Positions 8,296 through 18,335 are shown, numbered from the stretch's first letter. The stretch is DNA of 64,000 nucleotides from Fontibacterium sp040404065 (GCA_040404065.1 JBBAJM010000001.1), one strand, 5' to 3'. Numbers and translations are program-made. Notes: generated by a model not told the origin, from the sequence alone.

Positions 8296-10332
8296 ATGAG
8301 CGGACTGTCTTTACAAGAGTACAAAGAAAAAATTGCTCTAATCAAAAAATTAAATAAGGCCTATTACCATAATGATAGTCCACTAATTTCAGATGCTGAA
8401 TACGACGAGATTAAGAGAAGCATCTTAGAATTTGAGAAAAAAAATCCAGATCTTGTAGATAAAGATTCTCCTTCAAAGAAAATAGGTTTTGCACCTTCAG
8501 AAAAATTTTCTAAAGTTAAACATCTTGTACCAATGTTATCTCTGGATAATGCTTTTGAAAGAGAAGATGTGGAAGACTTTTTAAAAAAAATTAAAAATTA
8601 TCTAAATTTTAAAGAAGATTCTAAAATAGAATTAACGGCAGAACCTAAAATTGATGGGATTTCGGCATCTTTAATTTATAAAAATAATAAAATTATTCGA
8701 GGACTTTCAAGAGGAGACGGTGAATTTGGAGAGGACATAACAGAAAATTTATTAACCATTAAGGATATTCCAACAGTATTAAAAGATGAAATTATAGAAG
8801 AAGAATTTGAAATTAGAGGAGAAGTTTACATTGGTAAAAAAGATTTTGAAAAATTGAAAGACGATTTTGCAAATCCAAGAAATGCCGCTGGAGGTTCGTT
8901 GAGACAAAAGGATTCAAATAAAACAGCTTTAATCCCATTAAAGTTTTTTGCACATAGCATCGGAAATATTGATGAAAAAAGATTTAAAACACATATGAAC
9001 TTTTTAAGTTTTTGTAAGAAAATCGGTTTTAAAACAAATCCATTAACAAAGATTCTAAGTTCAGTTGATGAAATAATGAAAAGTTACAATCATATTGAAG
9101 AGATAAGGTCTTCATTGAATTATGATATTGATGGCATTGTCTACAAAGTAAATGACTTAAGTCTGCAAAAAAGACTTGGTAGCCTATCTTCTTCTCCTAG
9201 ATGGGCGATTGCTCATAAGTTTTCTTCAGAAAAGGCCACAACTGTTATTAGGAAAATAGAAATCCAAGTTGGAAGAACAGGAGCGCTAACACCAGTTGCA
9301 AAATTAGATCCTGTTAATGTAGGAGGAGTTTTGGTTTCTAATGCTACATTACATAATGAAGATGAAATTATTAGAAAAGATATTAGGTTAAATGACACGG
9401 TTATTATTCAAAGGGCAGGCGATGTTATTCCTCAAGTTGTCGAAGTTATAAAATCTAAAAGAGATAAGAGTAGTAAAAAATTTATATTTCCGGACAAGTG
9501 TCTTTGTGGGAGACCTGCTGTGAAAGATTACAATGAAACCTCAAAAAAATTAGATTCCATTAAAAGATGTTCAGACACAGGTTTCAATTGTGAATTTATG
9601 GCAAGAGAAAAGCTTAAGCATTTTGTTTCAAAAGAAGCTCTTGATATCGAAGGTTTTGGAAAAAAAATAATAGAAGATTTTTGGTCTTTAAATTTCATTC
9701 GTTTACCGCAAGACATCTTTAGTCTTGATTATAAAAAAGTAGAAAAGTTAGAGGGCTGGGGCGAACTGTCAGTTAGTAATTTAAAAGTCGCAATTGAAAA
9801 AAGCAAAATAATTAGTCTTGCAAAATTTATATATAGCCTTGGTATAAGACATATCGGCCAAGAAAATGCTAAAAATTTAGCACGTTATTTTGTTTCAATA
9901 AAAAATTTTTTAAAATTGTGTGAGGCTAATCTTTTTATAAATGAGATTAGTAATTTAGATGAGATTGATGGTATTGGCGAAACGCAAGTTGAGTCTTTAA
10001 AAATATTTTTTAAAGATAAAAAAAATAATAAAATTGTTCACGAATTGAGTAAGATTTTAAATATTGAAGATTTTGTAGAGAAAAAAATTGATAGCTTTTT
10101 TTCTGGAAAAAATATTATGTTTACAGGTGGATTTTCTGCAATGAGCAGATCTGAGGCTAAATCATTATCAGAAACTTTAGGCGCAAAGATCTTAAGTTCT
10201 GTTACTAAGAAATTAGATTACTTAATTATAGGCTCATCTAAACCAACTAAAAATAAAGTTGATAAAGCAAAGGAACTGGGCGTTAAAATTATTGAAGAAA
10301 ATGAATGGATGAAGCTATCTAAAAACAGCTGA
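8296..10332 (+). CDS. ligA: NAD+-dependent DNA ligase LigA
   Basis: LigA seals nicks during replication and repair using NAD+. The 678-residue protein has the complete domain order. Domain Ia YYHNDSPLISDAEYDEI is at about 23-39, the adenylated lysine is K118 in EPKIDG, and the OB fold (VGRTGALTPVAKLDPV) follows. After these come a four-cysteine zinc finger near residues 396-430, helix-hairpin-helix repeats (ALDIEGFGKKIIEDF, EIDGIGETQVESL) and a C-terminal BRCT domain starting at FFSGKNIMFTGGF. Its last 18 bases overlap the convergent aminopeptidase gene. Confidence 0.97.
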   Translation: MSGLSLQEYKEKIALIKKLNKAYYHNDSPLISDAEYDEIKRSILEFEKKNPDLVDKDSPSKKIGFAPSEKFSKVKHLVPMLSLDNAFEREDVEDFLKKIKNYLNFKEDSKIELTAEPKIDGISASLIYKNNKIIRGLSRGDGEFGEDITENLLTIKDIPTVLKDEIIEEEFEIRGEVYIGKKDFEKLKDDFANPRNAAGGSLRQKDSNKTALIPLKFFAHSIGNIDEKRFKTHMNFLSFCKKIGFKTNPLTKILSSVDEIMKSYNHIEEIRSSLNYDIDGIVYKVNDLSLQKRLGSLSSSPRWAIAHKFSSEKATTVIRKIEIQVGRTGALTPVAKLDPVNVGGVLVSNATLHNEDEIIRKDIRLNDTVIIQRAGDVIPQVVEVIKSKRDKSSKKFIFPDKCLCGRPAVKDYNETSKKLDSIKRCSDTGFNCEFMAREKLKHFVSKEALDIEGFGKKIIEDFWSLNFIRLPQDIFSLDYKKVEKLEGWGELSVSNLKVAIEKSKIISLAKFIYSLGIRHIGQENAKNLARYFVSIKNFLKLCEANLFINEISNLDEIDGIGETQVESLKIFFKDKKNNKIVHELSKILNIEDFVEKKIDSFFSGKNIMFTGGFSAMSRSEAKSLSETLGAKILSSVTKKLDYLIIGSSKPTKNKVDKAKELGVKIIEENEWMKLSKNS

Positions 10333-12051
10333 ACAAGCGTTCCTTAACATTGTTAATTCAGCATTATTCATAAAAGGTTTTAAAATATAATAAACTTTTT
10401 CATGATAGTTATTAATCCAATTTATCTCTTTTTTATTTAAAATTTTTTTATTAAAGCAATCTTTGTCAATAGGAACTATTGTTAAATCTAAAAATTTTAA
10501 ATTATTATTGTTCATTTTTTCGCAATAAACTAAATTCTCAATTCTTATTCCAAATTTATTTTCTTTGTAAAATCCAGGCTCATTAGAAAGTATCATTCCT
10601 GGCAAAATCTTTTGATTATTTAAAGGCGAAAATCCTTGAGGTCCTTCGTGAACATTTAAAAAATAACCAACGCCATGACCAGTGCCATGAGAATAGTTAT
10701 GACCCATTTTTAGTAAAGGAGCTCTAGCAACTTTATCTATATCTTTTCCAATAGTAGATTTTTTTATTTCATATGAAGACACCGCGATATGTCCTTTAAG
10801 AACAGTTGAATAGATTCGTTTTTGTATATTGGAAATTTTCCCAATAGCTATTGTTCTGGTAACATCTGTAGTTCCGTATAAATACTGACTACCAGAATCT
10901 AAAAGGTAAAAGTTGTTTCCCTTTATTACCTTGTTAGTTTTTTTATTGGCTCTGTAGTGAACAATGGCACCATTTTGAGCAAATGCTGAAATAGTATTAA
11001 AGCTTGGATATAAATAATCTTTGCTAAATTTTTTAAACTGCTCAAGTTTATTTTGAGCAGAAATTTCGGTAATTTTTTCTTTTTTGTAATTATTTTTTAA
11101 CCAGAAAATAAATTTTGTTAAAGCAATACCATCAAATAAATGAGCAATTTTAGTATTGCTAATTTCTGTTTTGTTTTTTGTCGCTTTTAGTAAGTCGATA
11201 GGGTCATTGGTTTTTATAATCTCATTGGAAGAATTAATGTTTTTTTCATAGTCATAACTGCATGTCTTTTTATCTATTAAGATTTTTGATTTTTTAATCT
11301 GTTTTAAATAATCGAGAAAAAGATCTTCTTTTATAAATGTTATATTTTTTTTAATAAATTCCTTAATTTGAGGAGTGATCTTATTTAAGTTGGTAAAAAA
11401 TATTATTTTTCCATTTCTTTCAATGATTAGTTTACCGTTTGTCAGTGGACTAGATATAGAGTCGCGTCCTCTAATATTTATTAACCAAGAAATATTCTCT
11501 ACTGCAGTACAAAGTAAATAATCAATCTTATTTGATATAAGTAATTTTTTTAGTCTAATAATTTTATCTAAATAGTGTTCTCCATGAAATTTTTCTTCCA
11601 AAAGATAGAATTTTTTATCTTTAATTTTAGATTTATTTATCCATATTTTATCAATTAAATTATATTTAATCCCAATAAGTGAGATTTTATTATTTCCAAT
11701 AATATTATTTAATGTGTTTGAGGTAAAAAGTTTTGGGTCAAATCCTAAAGAGATTTTTTTACTCAAGTTCTTAAAAACTTCTTGGGGTTTTATTTTTGAT
11801 ATTTCGCAAATTTTAAAACTTTTATTAACCTCAGCTTTTGCCTGCAAGGTATATCGACCATCTACAAATAAATAAGATTTTTTTTTTAAAATTATAGCAA
11901 GACCAGATGAGCCACTGAATCCAGATATAAATTTTAATCGATCTTTATTCTCAGGAACATGTTCTCCAAAATATTCATCATTTTTGGGAATTAAATAACC
12001 GTCACAGTTATTTTGTTTTAAAACTTTTCTTAATTGATTAATTTTCTTCAT
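10315..12051 (-). CDS. Xaa-Pro aminopeptidase (M24B family)
   Basis: This cytoplasmic metallopeptidase removes N-terminal residues preceding proline. The 578-residue three-domain form has two creatinase-like N-terminal domains (VDGRYTLQAKAEV near residue 63) and a C-terminal pita-bread domain. Predicted metal ligands are the two aspartates in LLDSGSQYLYGTTDVTRT, the histidine in HGTGHGVGYFLNVHEGP, and glutamates in LSNEPGFYKENKFGIRIENL. Its start overlaps the upstream helicase gene by 14 bases, so the two are likely cotranscribed. Its end overlaps convergent ligA by 18 bases. It resembles the large PepP/AmpP2 type. Confidence 0.92.
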   Translation of the reverse strand: MKKINQLRKVLKQNNCDGYLIPKNDEYFGEHVPENKDRLKFISGFSGSSGLAIILKKKSYLFVDGRYTLQAKAEVNKSFKICEISKIKPQEVFKNLSKKISLGFDPKLFTSNTLNNIIGNNKISLIGIKYNLIDKIWINKSKIKDKKFYLLEEKFHGEHYLDKIIRLKKLLISNKIDYLLCTAVENISWLINIRGRDSISSPLTNGKLIIERNGKIIFFTNLNKITPQIKEFIKKNITFIKEDLFLDYLKQIKKSKILIDKKTCSYDYEKNINSSNEIIKTNDPIDLLKATKNKTEISNTKIAHLFDGIALTKFIFWLKNNYKKEKITEISAQNKLEQFKKFSKDYLYPSFNTISAFAQNGAIVHYRANKKTNKVIKGNNFYLLDSGSQYLYGTTDVTRTIAIGKISNIQKRIYSTVLKGHIAVSSYEIKKSTIGKDIDKVARAPLLKMGHNYSHGTGHGVGYFLNVHEGPQGFSPLNNQKILPGMILSNEPGFYKENKFGIRIENLVYCEKMNNNNLKFLDLTIVPIDKDCFNKKILNKKEINWINNYHEKVYYILKPFMNNAELTMLRNACSAVFR

Positions 12052-14284
12052 TAAATTTTTTTATAAATTTATCAATTATTTTTTTCTCTCCATATTTTTT
12101 AAAACTAATTATGAGTTTATCATCCTCAATATGAATAACTTTTCCATTGCCAAAATCTTCGTGAGTGACACTTTCGCCAACTTTAAAAATAGTATTGTTG
12201 TTACTATAAGTTATTTTATTAAAATTATTTTTAATTTTTTTTGCTTGCTGTAATCTATTCCATCCCGGACTTCTTGAAGGTTGGTCAAAATCAATCTCTT
12301 GATTAAAATCAAAATCTTCTTTTTTATATTCAGTAAAATGATTTTTCATATTTAATTTATCTTTTGGAAGTTCTTCGATAAATCGAGAGGGAAGTGTTGG
12401 CATCCAATCTATATCGCGATCTCTTTTTCCTCCATAAATTCTTCTGTTGTTCACAAAAGAGATAAATAACCTTTTCTTTGCTCTAGTGATTGCAACGTAA
12501 GCAAGTCTTCTCTCTTCTTCAATTGCCTGATGACCTTTTTCATCAATTGATTTTTGATGAGGAAATAGACCTTCTTCCCAGCCTGGCAAGAAGACAACAT
12601 CAAACTCGAGTCCTTTAGCAGCATGCATAGTCATTAAGTTTACTTTCTCTCCATTCCAATCTTCATCTGTTGAGGTTTGTAATGAAATATTTTCAAGAAA
12701 GTCTTGAAGACTGGCGTAGTTTTTGATTGATAATATTAACTCTTTTAAGTTTTCAAGTTTACTATCTGCTTCAGGTGTTTTTTCATTCATTAGCATTTGA
12801 GAATATCCAGATTCATCTAGAATTCTTTCTGTAAGCTCATAATGAGTTAGTTCTTTTGTTAATTTTCTCCATAATTGAATATCACTAATAATTTTTTTTA
12901 AGCTTAAAACTGTTTTTCCCTTAGAGTTTTCTTGCTCACAATAAACAAGAGATGCCTGTTCTAAATTAATATCTTTTTCTTTAGCAATTTTATGGATTTC
13001 TTTTAAAGTTGCATCGCCAATAGCACGTTTAGGAGTATTAATTATTCTTTCAAAAGCCAGATCATCATTCTCTTGATAAACAATTCTAAGGTAACAGATT
13101 GCATCTTTAATTTCTGCGCGGTCATAAAATTTTAATCCCCCAATAACTCTGTAAGGTAGATTAATTTTTATAAAACGATCCTCGAATTCTCTTGTTTGAA
13201 ACGAAGCTCTTACAAGTATAGATATTTGATTAAGTGAATATTCTTTAGATAAATTTTTTTCAATTTCGTCAGCTACTCTCACTGCCTCGTCATAACCATT
13301 ATTATAGCAATTAACCTCAATCAAATCCCCATTGGAGTTTTCAGACCATAATTTTTTACCAAGTCGATCTTCATTGTTTGATATTAAAGATGAGGCTGTA
13401 TCTAAAATATTTTGTGTGGATCGATAATTTTGTTCCAGTTTTATAACTTTCGTATGTGCATGAATTTTGTCAAAATTTAAAATGTTTTTTACTTCAGCAC
13501 CGCGCCAACTGTAAATAGATTGGTCATCATCTCCTACGCAGCAGAGATTGTTATTTTTTTTAGATAAAAGATCTAACCATATATTTTGAATAAAATTTGT
13601 ATCTTGGTATTCATCTACAAGAATATATTTAAAATTATTATGATAGAGTTCTAAAATTTCTGGCATAGTTTTAAATATTGTAACGCAATGCAAAATAAGA
13701 TCTCCAAAATCAACGCAGTTCATGATCTTCAATCTTTGTTGGTAGATTTTATATATTTTTAGAGCTGTATCTTTAATGTAGTTTTCATTACTAATTTTTA
13801 CTTCACTAGGAGTAAGACCTTTATTTTTCCAGTCATCTATAAAAGCAGCAACTAATTTAGGAGGAATTTTTTTTATATCGATATTTTCAGATTCAATTAT
13901 ATTTTTAATTAGTCTTAATTGATCAAGAGTGTCTAAAATAGTAAAATTTGATTTTAAACCAACAGCCTCAGCATGACGTCTTAAAATTTTATTGCTAATA
14001 GAGTGAAAAGTACCAAGCCAAGGCAGAGAAGAAGATTGAGCACTTAGAAGTTTTAATATTCTTTCTCGCATTTCATTTGCGGCCTTATTTGTAAATGTTA
14101 CGCAAAGAATTTGTGTTGCCCAACATTTTTTTGTTTCAATAAGATGAACAACTCTAGTGGTTAAAACTTTAGTTTTTCCAGAGCCTGCACCAGCAAGAAT
14201 TAGAAGAGGTCCATCACTATGAGTAACAGCTTCTTTTTGTTGATTATTAAGGTTTAATAAGTAATTTTGGTTCGTGGAATTCAT
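12038..14284 (-). CDS. uvrD: UvrD/PcrA-type superfamily 1 DNA helicase
   Basis: This is a 3'-5' helicase for excision and mismatch repair and for clearing protein-DNA blocks. The 748-residue protein has all SF1A motifs: Q motif LNNQQKEAV at 12-20, Walker A LAGAGSGKT near 30-38, Ia CVTFTNKAANEMRERI, II LVDEYQDTN, III DDDQSIYSWRGA, IV QNYRST, V LMTMHAAKGLEFDVVFLPG and VI VAITRAKKRL. The C terminus ends in a tudor-like segment (FKVGESVTHEDFGNGKVI) typical of PcrA/UvrD. It is divergent from the AsmA-like gene, with only 45 bases between the starts. Confidence 0.94.
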   Translation of the reverse strand: MNSTNQNYLLNLNNQQKEAVTHSDGPLLILAGAGSGKTKVLTTRVVHLIETKKCWATQILCVTFTNKAANEMRERILKLLSAQSSSLPWLGTFHSISNKILRRHAEAVGLKSNFTILDTLDQLRLIKNIIESENIDIKKIPPKLVAAFIDDWKNKGLTPSEVKISNENYIKDTALKIYKIYQQRLKIMNCVDFGDLILHCVTIFKTMPEILELYHNNFKYILVDEYQDTNFIQNIWLDLLSKKNNNLCCVGDDDQSIYSWRGAEVKNILNFDKIHAHTKVIKLEQNYRSTQNILDTASSLISNNEDRLGKKLWSENSNGDLIEVNCYNNGYDEAVRVADEIEKNLSKEYSLNQISILVRASFQTREFEDRFIKINLPYRVIGGLKFYDRAEIKDAICYLRIVYQENDDLAFERIINTPKRAIGDATLKEIHKIAKEKDINLEQASLVYCEQENSKGKTVLSLKKIISDIQLWRKLTKELTHYELTERILDESGYSQMLMNEKTPEADSKLENLKELILSIKNYASLQDFLENISLQTSTDEDWNGEKVNLMTMHAAKGLEFDVVFLPGWEEGLFPHQKSIDEKGHQAIEEERRLAYVAITRAKKRLFISFVNNRRIYGGKRDRDIDWMPTLPSRFIEELPKDKLNMKNHFTEYKKEDFDFNQEIDFDQPSRSPGWNRLQQAKKIKNNFNKITYSNNNTIFKVGESVTHEDFGNGKVIHIEDDKLIISFKKYGEKKIIDKFIKKFNEEN

Positions 14285-14329
14285 AAAATCAAATAGATCA
14301 AGTAGTTAACATAATATAACAAAAATTAA

Positions 14330-15826
14330 ATGATTCTTAGGAAATTACAGTCTTTAGAGTTTTTGAGGTCTTTAAAGTCCTTAAAGTCTTTTTATAATCA
14401 CAAAATATACAGTGGTATAATGGTTGCAATAGCAGCTATAGTATTTTTAATTTTTTTGTCCCCCTATTTTATAGATTTAGAAAAATATAGATCTGAGATT
14501 GAAAGTCATATTCAAGAAAAATTTTTTATTAAAATAAAGATTAATGAAAAAATTTCTTATAAGCCCTTTTTAAGGCCTCATATTGAACTGTTTTCGGTGG
14601 ATATTTTTGATGGCAATAAAAAAGAAGATGTCTATTTAGGAAATATATATAAAATTAATTTACGCATAAACATTTTTAATATTATTTTTAGAAAATTTAA
14701 TATTAATGATATTGAAATTCGAGATGGTATTATTGAAGTTGACGGTAATTATTTTGATAATTTTTTTAAACATAATGATGCCATTAAAGATTTAAAAGTT
14801 ATTAAAATTGATAATCTAGATTTTAAATATTCTTCAAGCAAAAACTCAGTTGAAATTAGTGACATTAACAGCGAAATAATTTTTGATCAAGGAAATATAA
14901 AAAAATTTGATTTAACAGGTAATTTATTCAATCTACCTATAGCAGCTAATTTTCAGGGCTCTAAAGATAAAGATAAAAGTATTGGAAAATTATTGGTTGA
15001 ATCCCCAGATCTAAAATTTTATTTAGACGCTAATTTAAATAATATTAATTTTTTAAAAAATGAATTTATTGGAAATGGAAGAATTAGATTTGCAAATACT
15101 TTAAGTACCATTGGTTTGAATAATTTAACCTTGCAGTTTAATTTTGATTTAAAAGATGAGTTTGCAGAATTAAATAATATTCTAGTTAATTCTTTTCTTT
15201 ATAAAGGAACCGGAAATGCAAAAATTTCTATAAAACCTAAACTTGCATTCGAAGGTGAATTTAATTTTATAGATACTAATTTTAAAAAATTATCTAACGG
15301 TGATTTAAAAGATAATTTAGTTCATCATAAATTATTTAATATTCATGATGATTTTTATGGAGTTTTTAAATTAAATTTTAAGAACATGGTAACTAACCAT
15401 AATCTTTTCTCTGATGCTAATGCATTAGTTATTGTAGAAGGTGGCGATGTGAACGTTAAGGAGCTAAACTTAATTTCAAAATCTAATGATCAATTAAAAA
15501 TAAACGGTCGTTTTATTACTCAAAATAGAGAAACTATATTCTTTTTTAATTCTCAGATTAACCTTAAAAATGTTAGAAGTTTTTATAAAAATACAAACGG
15601 CGCCAGGGAAAAAATAGCTCTTTTACCAAACGATACTCTTTACGCAAAAATGAGCGCTGATTTAAACATGAAAAAAGGAAGAATAGTTATTAATGAGATT
15701 GTTGGAGATAATAATAAAAAGTTTAGCAGAGTAAGTCTTAATACTATCCAAGAAGAGTTTAATTTACGTTTAAATAAAGATATTTTGAATATTTTAGACC
15801 CTAGAATCTATAGTTTCTTATTTTAA
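14330..15826 (+). CDS. AsmA-family inner-membrane anchored protein
   Basis: AsmA-like proteins are anchored in the inner membrane with a long periplasmic beta-rich region and are linked to outer-membrane biogenesis and lipid transport. The 498-residue protein has a membrane helix at about 30-50, then the family's typical LEKYRSEIESHIQEKF start. Repetitive beta segments with many Asn, Lys and Asp follow, with an AsmA-2-like C-terminal region (GRFITQNRETIFFFNSQINL). The first 20 residues come from an imperfect nine-base DNA repeat. An alternative ATG at 14420 would delete the repeat but keep the helix. Its stop overlaps convergent fumC by four bases. Confidence 0.8.
   Translation: MILRKLQSLEFLRSLKSLKSFYNHKIYSGIMVAIAAIVFLIFLSPYFIDLEKYRSEIESHIQEKFFIKIKINEKISYKPFLRPHIELFSVDIFDGNKKEDVYLGNIYKINLRINIFNIIFRKFNINDIEIRDGIIEVDGNYFDNFFKHNDAIKDLKVIKIDNLDFKYSSSKNSVEISDINSEIIFDQGNIKKFDLTGNLFNLPIAANFQGSKDKDKSIGKLLVESPDLKFYLDANLNNINFLKNEFIGNGRIRFANTLSTIGLNNLTLQFNFDLKDEFAELNNILVNSFLYKGTGNAKISIKPKLAFEGEFNFIDTNFKKLSNGDLKDNLVHHKLFNIHDDFYGVFKLNFKNMVTNHNLFSDANALVIVEGGDVNVKELNLISKSNDQLKINGRFITQNRETIFFFNSQINLKNVRSFYKNTNGAREKIALLPNDTLYAKMSADLNMKKGRIVINEIVGDNNKKFSRVSLNTIQEEFNLRLNKDILNILDPRIYSFLF
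14340..14390 (+). repeat. Imperfect nine-base tandem repeat in the AsmA-like gene start
   Basis: Just after the first codons the sequence cycles through units such as TCTTTAGAG, TTTTTGAGG, TCTTTAAAG and TCCTTAAAG before TCTTTTT. These encode repeated Ser-Leu-Lys/Glu residues ahead of the membrane helix. The repeat is in frame (multiples of nine), so copy-number change would lengthen or shorten the cytoplasmic tail without a frameshift. Confidence 0.55.
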
Positions 15827-17211
15827 TTTGGGTGAACCATTTTTTTTGGGTCCATTAATTGATTATATTCTTTTTCGTTAACTAGCCCACTTTTTAAAGC
15901 TTCTTGTTTTAAAGACGTTCCATTTTTATGAGCTCTCTTTGCAATCATAGAAGCATTGTCATAACCAATTTTAGGAGCAAGAGCGGTAACTAACATTAAA
16001 GAGTTATTTAATAATTCAGAAATTCTTTTTGTATCTGCTTTAATTCCTCTTAGACAATATTTCACGAAACAATCAATAGATTCGGATAGCAATTCAATAG
16101 ACTGAATAATGCTATGACCAATTACAGGTTTAAAAACATTTAATTCAAAATGACCGTTAGAAGCAGCAATGGTAATTGTTGTATGATTACCCATCACTCT
16201 TGTGCACACCATAGTAACAGCTTCACACTGAGTTGGATTTACTTTACCCGGCATAATAGATGAACCGGGCTCATTCTCTGGAAGAATAAGTTCTGCATAA
16301 CCAGCTCTAGGTCCAGAACCAAGAAATCTTATATCGTTTGCAATTTTCATTAGAGCAACAGCAAGAGTATTAAGTGTTCCAGATAGATTTACTATTGGCT
16401 CATGACTCGCAAGTGCTTCAAATTTATTAGGAGCAGTTTTAAATGGCAACTTAGTAATTTTTTTAATTTCAAATGCAATTTTTTTATCAAAACCTTTTTT
16501 GCTATTAATGCCAGTGCCAACAGCAGTACCTCCTTGAGCAAGAAAGTAAACTTCCTTTAAAGCAATCTCTATACGTTTGATGCAGTTTTTTATTTGAGTT
16601 TGATAGCCTGAAAATTCTTGTCCCAATGTTAAAGGAGTTGCGTCTTGAAGATGAGTCCTTCCAATTTTGACAATATTTTTAAACTTATTAACTTTTACTG
16701 CTAATTCTTTTTCTAATAATTTTAGAGAAGGCAGAAGTTTTTTATTTACCTCAATAGCAGTAGCCACATGAATAGCACTTGGGTAAGTGTCGTTTGTAGA
16801 TTGAGATTTATTAACGTGATCATTTGGATGAACGGGTTTTTTTGAACCCATTTTCCCACCCAAAATTTCTATAGCACGATTGGAAATAACTTCATTCACA
16901 TTCATATTCGTTTGCGTTCCGGAGCCTGTTTGCCAAACTTTTAGAGGAAAATGGTCGTTAAACTTTCCCTTAATTACTTCATCAGCAGCTCTGATAATTG
17001 CTTGGAAAACTTTTTTTTCTAAAGATTTGAATCTAAAATTAACAATAGCAGCGGCTTTTTTAATGACAGCAATTGCTCTTATTATTTCTAATGGGACTAA
17101 TATTTCTCCAATTTTAAAGTACTTTAATGAACGTTCTGTTTGGGCACCCCAATACTTATCAGCTGGAACTTTGACTTTGCCAAAACTGTCTGATTCAATT
17201 CTTGATGCCAT
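15823..17211 (-). CDS. fumC: Class II fumarate hydratase FumC
   Basis: FumC is the oxygen-stable, iron-independent fumarase that interconverts fumarate and L-malate in the TCA cycle. The 462-residue protein shows the N-terminal ESDSFGKVKVPADKYWGAQT, the active-site GSGTQTNMNVNEVISNRA, VHPNDHVNKSQSTND, the histidine motif GRTHLQDATPLTLGQEF, and the superfamily signature GSSIMPGKVNP near 317-327. All catalytic segments are intact. It is transcribed away from a short-chain dehydrogenase, with 60 bases of shared upstream DNA. It converges with the AsmA-like gene. Confidence 0.96.
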   Translation of the reverse strand: MASRIESDSFGKVKVPADKYWGAQTERSLKYFKIGEILVPLEIIRAIAVIKKAAAIVNFRFKSLEKKVFQAIIRAADEVIKGKFNDHFPLKVWQTGSGTQTNMNVNEVISNRAIEILGGKMGSKKPVHPNDHVNKSQSTNDTYPSAIHVATAIEVNKKLLPSLKLLEKELAVKVNKFKNIVKIGRTHLQDATPLTLGQEFSGYQTQIKNCIKRIEIALKEVYFLAQGGTAVGTGINSKKGFDKKIAFEIKKITKLPFKTAPNKFEALASHEPIVNLSGTLNTLAVALMKIANDIRFLGSGPRAGYAELILPENEPGSSIMPGKVNPTQCEAVTMVCTRVMGNHTTITIAASNGHFELNVFKPVIGHSIIQSIELLSESIDCFVKYCLRGIKADTKRISELLNNSLMLVTALAPKIGYDNASMIAKRAHKNGTSLKQEALKSGLVNEKEYNQLMDPKKMVHPN

Positions 17212-17271
17212 ATGAGTATTATCTTATATCACTAATGATAATTTTTAATAGTTGCTAATCAATCAGACTTT

Positions 17272-18024
17272 ATGAACGTTTTAATTATAGGCGCTACTTT
17301 TGGTATTGGCTATGAGCTTAGCAAAAAATACTTAGATCATTGCGATCATTTAATTTTATTAGGAAGAACACAAGAAAAATTACAAGATTTAAAATTAGAA
17401 TTTAATTCAAGAAGGACAAAAGTTTCTACATTCTCTTTAGATGTTACTGAAAAAGAAAATTGTAAAAGAATTATTAGTGAAATTATTCAAGAATATAAAA
17501 AAATTGATCTTGTGGTTTATTGCTCTGGTTATTATGAGCCTCATGAAACTTTTGATATTAGATTAGAATTATTTGAAAAAACTTTTGCTGTTAATTTTTT
17601 TGGTATGATTAATTGTTTTTCAATTTTATTACCTCATTTCAAATCACAACAATCAGGACATCTTGCAGCAATAAGTTCAGTAGCTGGATTTGGGGGACTT
17701 CCAAACTCCTCTTCTTATGGACCTTCCAAAGCTGCAATGATTAATTATTTTGAGTCTATTAAAATTGATTGCGATAAAAATAATATTTCCTTAAGTATTA
17801 TTAATCCTGGCTTTGTTAAATCTAGATTAACAGAGAAGAATGCATTTGATATGCCATTTATTATGGAAGCAGACAAAGCCGCTGAAATAATTTTTGAAGG
17901 TTTATTAGCTGAAAAATATGAGATTACTTTTCCAATTCAGATGAAAATTATATTTAAATTTTTGCAAATTTTACCAAGACCCATTTATTTTTTTCTAGTT
18001 AGAATATTAACTAAAAATATTTAA
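17272..18024 (+). CDS. Short-chain dehydrogenase/reductase
   Basis: This 250-residue protein is a classical-fold SDR with the dinucleotide-binding GATFGIG at residues 7-13, the CSGYYEP strand replacing NNAG near residue 86, and a catalytic triad with serine in ISSVAGFGG, then YGPSKAA. The C terminus has a hydrophobic stretch (ILPRPIYFFLVRIL) that could be a membrane anchor, as in SDRs acting on lipids. The substrate cannot be named. The next gene starts on the base after its stop, so the two are likely one operon. Confidence 0.82.
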   Translation: MNVLIIGATFGIGYELSKKYLDHCDHLILLGRTQEKLQDLKLEFNSRRTKVSTFSLDVTEKENCKRIISEIIQEYKKIDLVVYCSGYYEPHETFDIRLELFEKTFAVNFFGMINCFSILLPHFKSQQSGHLAAISSVAGFGGLPNSSSYGPSKAAMINYFESIKIDCDKNNISLSIINPGFVKSRLTEKNAFDMPFIMEADKAAEIIFEGLLAEKYEITFPIQMKIIFKFLQILPRPIYFFLVRILTKNI

Positions 18025-18330
18025 ATGTTTTTCGAAAAACACGTTTTTTGTTGTATTAATAAAAGATCTGATTCAAATCCTAAAGGGTGTTGTAGTCTTA
18101 AGAATTCAGAAAATTTACAGACACAATTAAAAATTAAAATAAAAGATTTAAAGTTAAATAAAAAAATTAGAATTAATAAATCAGGCTGTCTAGATCGATG
18201 TGATCTTGGACCTGTGATGGTTATTTATCCAGAAGGAGTTTGGTACACATTTAAAAACTCAGAAGACATTGATGAGATTTTTAACACTCATTTATTAAAT
18301 AATAAGATTGTAGAAAGATTAAAAATATAA
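18025..18330 (+). CDS. Thioredoxin-like [2Fe-2S] ferredoxin
   Basis: The 101-residue protein matches the small thioredoxin-fold ferredoxin family. It begins with HVFCCINKRSDSNPKGCCS near the N terminus and carries NKSGCLDRCDLGPVMVIYPE near residues 51-70; the cysteines of these two segments are the expected ligands of a [2Fe-2S] cluster. Proteins of this family are electron carriers of uncertain partner. It begins directly after the SDR stop with no gap, hinting at cotranscription and perhaps a shared redox role. The convergent methionine gene ends only five bases away. Confidence 0.85.
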   Translation: MFFEKHVFCCINKRSDSNPKGCCSLKNSENLQTQLKIKIKDLKLNKKIRINKSGCLDRCDLGPVMVIYPEGVWYTFKNSEDIDEIFNTHLLNNKIVERLKI

Positions 18331-18335
18331 AATTT

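Noticed and set aside
16880..17215. 111-codon plus-strand frame inside fumC
   Set aside because: It lies wholly antisense to a well-conserved enzyme, has no family features and no ribosome binding site.
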